64,000 nt of DNA, taken from NCBI GenBank assembly GCA_012295275.1, contig CM022671.1:28138322-28202321 (forward strand), read 5' to 3'. The number at the start of each line of letters is the position of its first letter. Within the stretch, counting starts at the first letter, position 1. A program made the position numbers and the translations under genes. Positions 50,566 to 64,000 of the stretch are shown piece by piece. Below the pieces are notes generated by a model, which was not told the DNA's origin, ran no database searches, and was given only the letters and a program-made list of their open reading frames with translations. The stretch is from Chrysomallon squamiferum. Its lineage: Eukaryota > Mollusca > Gastropoda > Neomphalida > Peltospiridae.

Positions 50566-51692
50566 TTCTGGTTCCTTTGCACTTCGCTATCATTCGTGAA
50601 TGTTCTGTAACATTCTATAAATAAATTTTAAAAAAACGAGGAAAAGAATTTTTTTTTAAAAAGAAAGGAAATTGAAAAAAATAAGGAATCAGACAGATGT
50701 TCTCAGAAACAGTTTTTGCAAGACATGATTTATCACCGGGAACTCAGCACGCCATGGTGATTACACAAAAGATCCACTGAACATCATGTTGATCAAACCG
50801 ACGTCATCTGTGATAAAACCGCTGCAGTCTTACGTGCTTATTTCGAGAGCTAGATTCTCTGTATCTGGTAAGATACGGCAGGAGTGGCTGGATGACCAAA
50901 GGTGCCATCGTCGTCAGGTAACGATGCTGAGTTGGCTGTTCGCATTATTTGCGTAGACGATAATGCGTGGTTGTTGCTCAGAGAGAAATGAATTACAAGT
51001 GTGCGGAGATATATCGGCCAGAATGATTATACGTTTTACCTTCGTTCTTGCTTGCTTTCTCTTGGTATATGTGTGCCGAAGACTGATATTGAAAATCATC
51101 CATTGCATAATATGAATATAATGCGAGTAAATATCTCAGTGTGAATATGTAGTGATGAGAGAGAAAAAGGGAGACAGTGATTGTGTTTATGTGTGCGTTT
51201 CAAATACGAAAGAAAACTTTATATTTTCATTAATATCATTTTATTCTATAATTTGATTAAGTTTTTAATGTGTGAATGTGAAAAATAATAATAATAAAAT
51301 TAAAGAATATAATATATGCCATTATACAACGATAATACTTTTATGAGAAATATTAAAAGTAACTTTTTTTTATTTATTTCACAAAAATTGTGCTTTTTTC
51401 ATTTTAAAAACTATTTGCTTTGAGAGTATTTAATTCTGAAAAAAAAAATAAAAAAAATACAACAACCCACACAAATCAAATTGTTATCCATTATGAAAGT
51501 TTTCGGTGATATAGCGTTCAGCATGGTTCAGCGCAATAAGCAACACGAGATAATGAATTCCAGCTTACCAAGCAGCTCACACATTTTATAATCTGTGTAA
51601 ACGTCAAAGAGATGGAGATTTTAATTCAGTGCTGGGAGGGGTTTCCTGAAGCTATGCAATAGTTCAATCTAGCGTTTATAATATGTTGTCGA

Positions 51693-51696
<4 letters not shown>

Positions 51697-51737
<41 letters not shown>

Positions 51738-51780
51738 AGTGTGTGTGTGTGTGTGTGTGTTGACGTATCGGATAAAATTA

Positions 51781-51811
<31 letters not shown>
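51697..51811. repeat. (CT)n(GT)n(TA)n compound microsatellite
   Basis: CT array, then GT array, then after a short spacer a TA array. Confidence 0.9.
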
Positions 51812-51819
<8 letters not shown>

Positions 51820-51917
51820 ATAGATGACGTAAGATTTTTCCGGCTTAATTAATAATTAGTTAATAAAAGATATATGAAAAAATACAAACGTAATCATCAG
51901 AGGCTTTAAATAACTTC

Positions 51918-51919
<2 letters not shown>

Positions 51920-51958
<39 letters not shown>

Positions 51959-51978
51959 AATAATAATAATAATAATAA
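51920..51978. repeat. (CAA)n(TAA)n microsatellite
   Basis: CAA units shading into TAA units, about 58 bp. Confidence 0.9.
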
Positions 51979-53241
51979 AAGTAACAGATATGGAATAAGA
52001 AAAATTATTATTATTATATATTTATGTTTCGAACACAGTTCCCATGAATTAGTTTTTCCTTTGAAAATTTTATATTTTTAGCTAGTCAGTATCAGTTTTC
52101 GATTTTTCGTCAGCTTTTTTTATCACTTAAGAATTACGATTAAAAAGAATTTAATTTCATAAATCATTTAAAACATATACTATAATCGGTCTCAAGACAT
52201 GTTTATTTTTCTTTCTGAATAAATTAAAACAACAAACAAAACATTTAAATGTATTTCGACATTATCAATATTATATAAATATAACGGCCGAGATAAGATT
52301 AGGAATATACAGAATCATTCATCAGCATTATATAAATATTAATTTATAATGTAATTATAAGCAGAAGGTTAAGATACTAGAAATAGCTGTATCAATGTGC
52401 GTGCGTACATGCGTGCGAGAAGCGAGTTATCGTCCTACGATGTTTTACGTTGTTGTGTAGCGGATTATTTAGTTGTTTAAAGCGATGAATTTCAGCTTCT
52501 GCTTTCAGTGGGAAAAATTGTTTAAATGAGATTTTTATCTCACGCGTTTTTAAATAAACTGTAAAAAAAAAAAAAATAATAATAATAATAATAATAATAT
52601 TAATAACAAAAAAAATTTTTTTTTTTTTTTTTTTTTTTAAATAAGTTAAACAAAAAAAATAATAATAATAAATATTTAAAAACATTAAAATTACTTTTAT
52701 TTAACTTCGATATTACACACTGTAAGCCTTATTAAATTTTTTTATTATTATATTCTACATATATAAACTCAAATGAAAAAAAAAAAATAATAATAAAGAG
52801 CGAGAACATAACATGCCACTCAGAACGTGATATTGTTCAAGTGTTTTGTTGTTTTATTCTGAGCAATATGTTTACTCAGGAATCATCACATGCTTATAAC
52901 TGTCACTAAATTTGACAGATCGCCTGCCTGTTTGAAAACATGGGCAATTGTTATCAATGTATTTCTTTAACAGACAACGAACTCGAACATTCTTTTCTTC
53001 TTTTCTTAAATTAAATAATTTAAAATTTAATTTCTCCAGAATTTATCCAACAATCATAACACATCTTTTCTCTTTTACGAAACTGTAACATATTTTGAAA
53101 ATAAGTCACATCAAATGCAAAACCTGGTGAACCAAACTGTAACAAATGTTTGATTAAAAGGTGTCTGTAAGATTATACAATAATGGTGCAGCTCTATGGC
53201 AGTTGGTTTCATTCTAGTAGATTAACAACAGAAATGTCCTG

Positions 53242-60075
<6,834 letters not shown>

Positions 60076-60259
60076 TATCAAAATGCGAAAAAAAAATTTA
60101 CAGAATAAAAAATCCTAAAGTATAGTTTCTAAACAATTTGCATGTAGTAACCTGTAAACACGAATAGACTGGCCACTGCATAAATATTTCGCTTTGGACT
60201 ACACGCGGTTTTATTTTTGTTTTATCATGTGATTTTTTATCACATCACATGCATTTATT
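60076..60259. promoter_or_regulatory. Bidirectional promoter ZMYND10 / fucosidase
   Basis: Only 184 bp separate the two divergent start codons. It contains TCATGTGA (60225-60232) and a second E-box CACATG (60246-60251). ATGTGAT and ATCACAT (60227-60233, 60239-60245) form a 7 bp inverted repeat. A GTAACC half-X-box-like sequence lies near 60148. There is no clear TATA box for either gene. Confidence 0.6.
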
Positions 60260-61016
60260 ATGGCTGCTTTAGTCAAATATTGTTTTTTCATTTGTTTCTT
60301 AGCTTTATTCGTGGACTGCAAAAAATATAAACCGAACTGGCCATCGATAGATTCTAGGCCGCTTCCTTCTTGGTACGATGAAGCAAAATTAGGCATTTTC
60401 ATTCACTGGGGAGTATTTTCAGTGCCAAGTTATTCGTCAGAATGGTTTTGGTGGGGTTGGCAAGGCCAACATTTGCCGGCAATCGTCAGTTTTATGGAAC
60501 AAAACTACAGACCTGATTTCACATATGCCGATTTTGCGGCACAGTTTACAGCAGAATTTTACGATCCTGTAGAATGGGCAGAACTTTTTGCGGGATCGGG
60601 AGCAGAGTGTGTACATTAAAAATATATAATTATATTGCATCAAACTAAATGTACATTAATTCATGTAATTTATCTCAGTACATAACTCAGTAACTGCATT
60701 TTACGTTATTATAATCAAATTTTTATTTATATCTTTACGTAGCATTCACAATTATTCTAAAACATCAAAGATTAATTTCTATTATCTTTGTTAAAAATAA
60801 TTTCATTTATTTTATTCTTCATGTCATATTCCACCTTCAGGATTGTTGTATAATACAGTTTTTTTTCCCCCTGCTAGATACATTGTATTTGTCAGCAAAC
60901 ATCATGAAGGCTTTTGTAACTGGGCCACTAATGTATCATTCAACTGGAATTCTGTGGATTATGGTCCAAAAAGAGATATTGTTGGTTTGTTAACAATTTA
61001 ATATTTTTTAGTTTTG

Positions 61017-61057
<41 letters not shown>

Positions 61058-61643
61058 TTTTTCGTTATTATTTTTTTAAATTTAAATTTTATTATTTAAA
61101 TTCATAAATACTATTTTGATTTATTGATTATTATGATTTTTAGAAACTATTTTATATATTATTGTTGACTCTTCAAAATATCTTATATGTGTATATATGT
61201 GAGTGTGTGTGTGCAGCAATAATTATTTGTAGACTGTGTCTATCTAATAATTTAAAGTTAAGTTATATATATTATATTTATTAAAATATATATTTCTATT
61301 TAACAGGTGAACTGGCAGATGCTGTTCGATCCAAAACCAAAATGCATTTTGGCTTGTACCATTCTTTGTTTGAATGGTTCCACCCACTTTATTTGCAGGA
61401 CAAGGCTAACAACTTCACTACAAACAACTTTGTCACAGTCAGTTTAAAAATAATTTATTTAGAGACAGTTGTCAATTATTATCATTTGTTTTACTGAACA
61501 TTAAAACAGTTTAGACAAAATTATCAGTTTGTTTCATTAAATAAAGCTGTTTTATAATTCTCTTCCAAATAACATTCTCGCATAAGCCAAGTCACTATAG
61601 TTCTTTAAAAAATATAGTTAAACTGTCTTTAAAAAAATAAAAA

Positions 61644-61683
<40 letters not shown>

Positions 61684-64000
61684 TGAGTTACAGTCAGTGA
61701 TATGTTTTTCGGAATATTTGTAAAATGATGACATTGAATTCAATTATTATTTCACTTAACATTATTTTAAATTTATAATACATTTTTCACAAGTCCTGAC
61801 AGAAAGGGGAAATGAATAATTTCATTAACTTTTAACAAAATATTAATGTATTTTCAGGATAAAACTATGCCTGAGTTAAAAGAGCTGGTCACTAAATACA
61901 AACCTGAAATCATTTGGTCAGATGGAGACTGGGAAGCTCCTGATATTTACTGGCAGTCCACAGAATTTCTTGCCTGGCTTTACAATGACAGGTACCAGCA
62001 CTTGTATTCACTTATTTTTGTATACAAGAATAGATTTGATCTTTTATCAGTCTGTTGTTGTGGTGGCCAAAGTGTCAGTCATTAGTCTGTTTTGTTTTAG
62101 TTTGGCATCACAGTTAATATAAGCTCTACAGATAAATTGATGTATCTTTCACCTCTCAAACATATGAAATTTATTGTATTTCGCACTTAGGTTAAACAAC
62201 TGTGGCCACATTTAATAAAAAATAACCAGTTAGTACCTGCTTATCAAGTTATATTCCAGACACGGTTCTATAAAGTGTCTTGTATTACAAAATTTGTAAT
62301 TTGTTTGTTGATTTTTTTTTTTCATTTTTTTTGTTGTTCTTTTTTTCATCTTTTTAATATTTAGATCTTACAGCTTGTGGATGTTACTTGTATACATTTT
62401 TTGAAATGTTGAGATGAGAGTTTTATTGTTTTCAGTCCAGTGAAAGACACTGTTGTCACAAATGACAGATGGGGCATTGGTGCTTCTTGTCACCATGGTG
62501 GATTCTATACATGCAGCGACAGGTTTAATCCAGGTAAGACAATTAAATAGTATTGTTTTGTTCGTGTTCATTCATTCTTTTTCTTCTTGAAACAAAATTA
62601 ATGTTTTGTTGCTTTTTTTTAATGTTTGTTTTTATTTTTCCTGTACAAGGATATTTGCATGTTAATACAAGAAAATAGCTTTTTAACCATCCTGCAAAAC
62701 TGAGTGAATTTTTTAACCTATAGTTAGACTTCATAGCTAAGGTGCAGTATGTCTCAGATTCAGTTCTTGTTAGTATGTATACAGAGTTTTCATCATACCA
62801 TTCTAAGCTGTTGCTATTTGAAAGCTATATAAATACAGTTATGTGAGCAAAGAGATTTTGTTTTGCAGGAACCCTTCAAAAGCACAAGTTTGAGAATGCT
62901 ATGACCATTGACCGTTATTCGTGGGGTTACAGGAGAGATGCCAGGCTTTCAGATTTTATGTCAATGGAAGAACTCATTGGCACATTTGTTGAGACTGTCA
63001 GGTAAAAGAAATGACTACTCATATAAAAAGTCATTATTGGATCAGCAATTAGCATTAATATTTTAGAAAGCATAGAATCTATATTTTTATAAGAATGTTT
63101 TATATAGTGTGGAAAATACATTTAAAATCTTCCAAATTGGCAAATTGTGAAGTAAACTGATCCTAATTTTGGAAATGTTTTTTTTTTAATGTTTAAAGTC
63201 TTACATTTTATGTATCTATTTATTTTCACTTGTTTTTTTTTTATATGTTATATTTTTTAATTTTATTTAATAAACAAATATAAATAAAGTTTTGTAAAAA
63301 ACATTTTGCTTTTTTTAAAAAAAAATTCATATTTCCAAGAAAGTAAAATTTACTATTTTATATAGTTGTGGAGGAAACATGCTGATGAATGTTGGACCAA
63401 CCAAAGATGGAATGATTATTCCAATATTTCAAGAACGGCTGAAAGGCATGGGTCGTTGGTTATATGTGAATGGAGAAGCTATTTATAAAACTAGACCATG
63501 GGCTTACCAAAATGACACTGTCACAAAGAACGTTTGGTATGCTACAAAACAATAATTATTAACTCTGGCTAATACATTTTACACTCTTGAAATTTACTTC
63601 TTACGTGGCTCAAATTAGTGATATTTTTAGATTATCTCATCAGTAAACATCCTCTTTTAAATTATGTAATTATAAAAGTTACAAATCACGTGATGGAAAA
63701 CCAACAGAATTTATCTTAACTCATTATTTGCTTCTTGACAGAAGATGGTATATCTATAAAAGCTATTTCCGATAATAAATCAATCCAGCAATATTTTTAA
63801 ATGAAGTGGTTATTTTGATTTTTTTTTTTTTTAGGTACACTTCAAAGGAAAACAATGTTTATGCTATTGTTCTGTCGTGGCCATCAGATACCCTTTTTCT
63901 TGGAGCACCGACACCTTCTGTCTCGACAACTGTTAATCTTCTTGGGTATAAAGGAAGTTTTGACTGGAAGAAAGGTGCAACTAGGGGAATGCAAATAACC
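60260..64000 (+). CDS. Alpha-L-fucosidase, GH29 (3' end outside window)
   Basis: Glycoside hydrolase family 29 enzyme that removes alpha-L-fucose from glycoconjugates, lysosomal or secreted. Exons: 60260-60606, 60878-60984, 61307-61437, 61858-61991, 62436-62533, 62869-63001, 63366-63536, 63835 to the window edge; 429 residues so far (human FUCA1 466). The first 20 residues form a signal peptide ([20 protein letters not shown]). Conserved blocks: [50 protein letters not shown] and IWSDGDWE, whose Asp (residue 217) is the expected nucleophile. VNDRWG-type [27 protein letters not shown] and VNGEAIY follow. All phases join. The frame is still open at 64000; roughly 40 residues are probably missing. 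Whether it corresponds to FUCA1 or FUCA2 cannot be decided, since that split is vertebrate. Confidence 0.95.
61018..61058. repeat. (ATT)n microsatellite
   Basis: ATT units in fucosidase intron 2. An AT array also lies in intron 3 at about 61651-61678. Confidence 0.85.

Larger units (their letters stand above)
50566..53241. other. Intergenic region ZMYND10/SLC2A13-B
   Basis: About 2.7 kb, downstream of ZMYND10 and upstream of SLC2A13-B (both minus). The part near 50566-51100 has more balanced base composition and probably contains the SLC2A13-B promoter. CT, GT and TA arrays lie at 51697-51811, a CAA/TAA array at 51920-51978, and a poly(A)/poly(T) patch at 52563-52640. No exon recognised. Confidence 0.5.

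Noticed and set aside
50195-50599. 134-codon frame on plus opposite SLC2A13-B exon 1
   Set aside because: Antisense shadow of a conserved coding exon.

Overview
The window is nuclear DNA of an animal with intron-rich genes. It is strongly AT-rich, full of AT, AAT, GT, CT and GA microsatellites, and carries ten protein-coding genes split by GT-AG introns of roughly 0.1-2 kb. Protein sequences, exon sizes and the recurrent intergenic motif AAGGGAGATAA suggest a lophotrochozoan, most likely a mollusc; this taxonomic call is an inference. I found no rRNA, tRNA, CRISPR array or prokaryotic operon.

Layout: (1) 235-5715 (+), TSR1, 3' two thirds; (2) 6325-8721 (-), LIN37, first exon not located; (3) 11384/11492-18846 (+), HDAC11; (4) 21902-24900 (+), TIMM17; (5) 26936-31142 (-), PRPF18; (6) 31875-34989 (+), an unnamed membrane protein with an endonuclease/exonuclease/phosphatase (EEP) fold; (7) 35542-42300 and (8) 43670-50565 (-), two tandem SLC2A13/HMIT-like sugar transporters; (9) 53242-60075 (-), ZMYND10; (10) 60260-64000 (+), alpha-L-fucosidase, 3' end cut by the window. 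Exon boundaries were placed by hand from GT/AG sites, reading-frame phase and remembered family sequence, and all junctions are phase-consistent.

The genes are functionally unrelated housekeeping or cell-biological genes: ribosome biogenesis, DREAM/MuvB, class IV deacylase, mitochondrial import, splicing, sugar transport, dynein assembly and lysosomal glycosidase. The arrangement is compact, with three head-to-head pairs (LIN37/HDAC11, PRPF18/EEP gene, ZMYND10/fucosidase) and three tail-to-tail pairs (TSR1/LIN37, TIMM17/PRPF18, EEP gene/SLC2A13-A).

The most unusual item is the EEP gene. The catalytic motifs appear in normal order, but a Cys-rich module and a two-helix membrane hairpin sit between the RPDR motif and the terminal SDH motif. 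An in-frame cryptic intron could remove exactly that insert. Other points of note are a perfect X-box in ZMYND10 intron 1, an M-box-like site before the fucosidase start, an ~812 bp hAT-like element inside SLC2A13-A, and simple repeats abutting several 3' splice sites.
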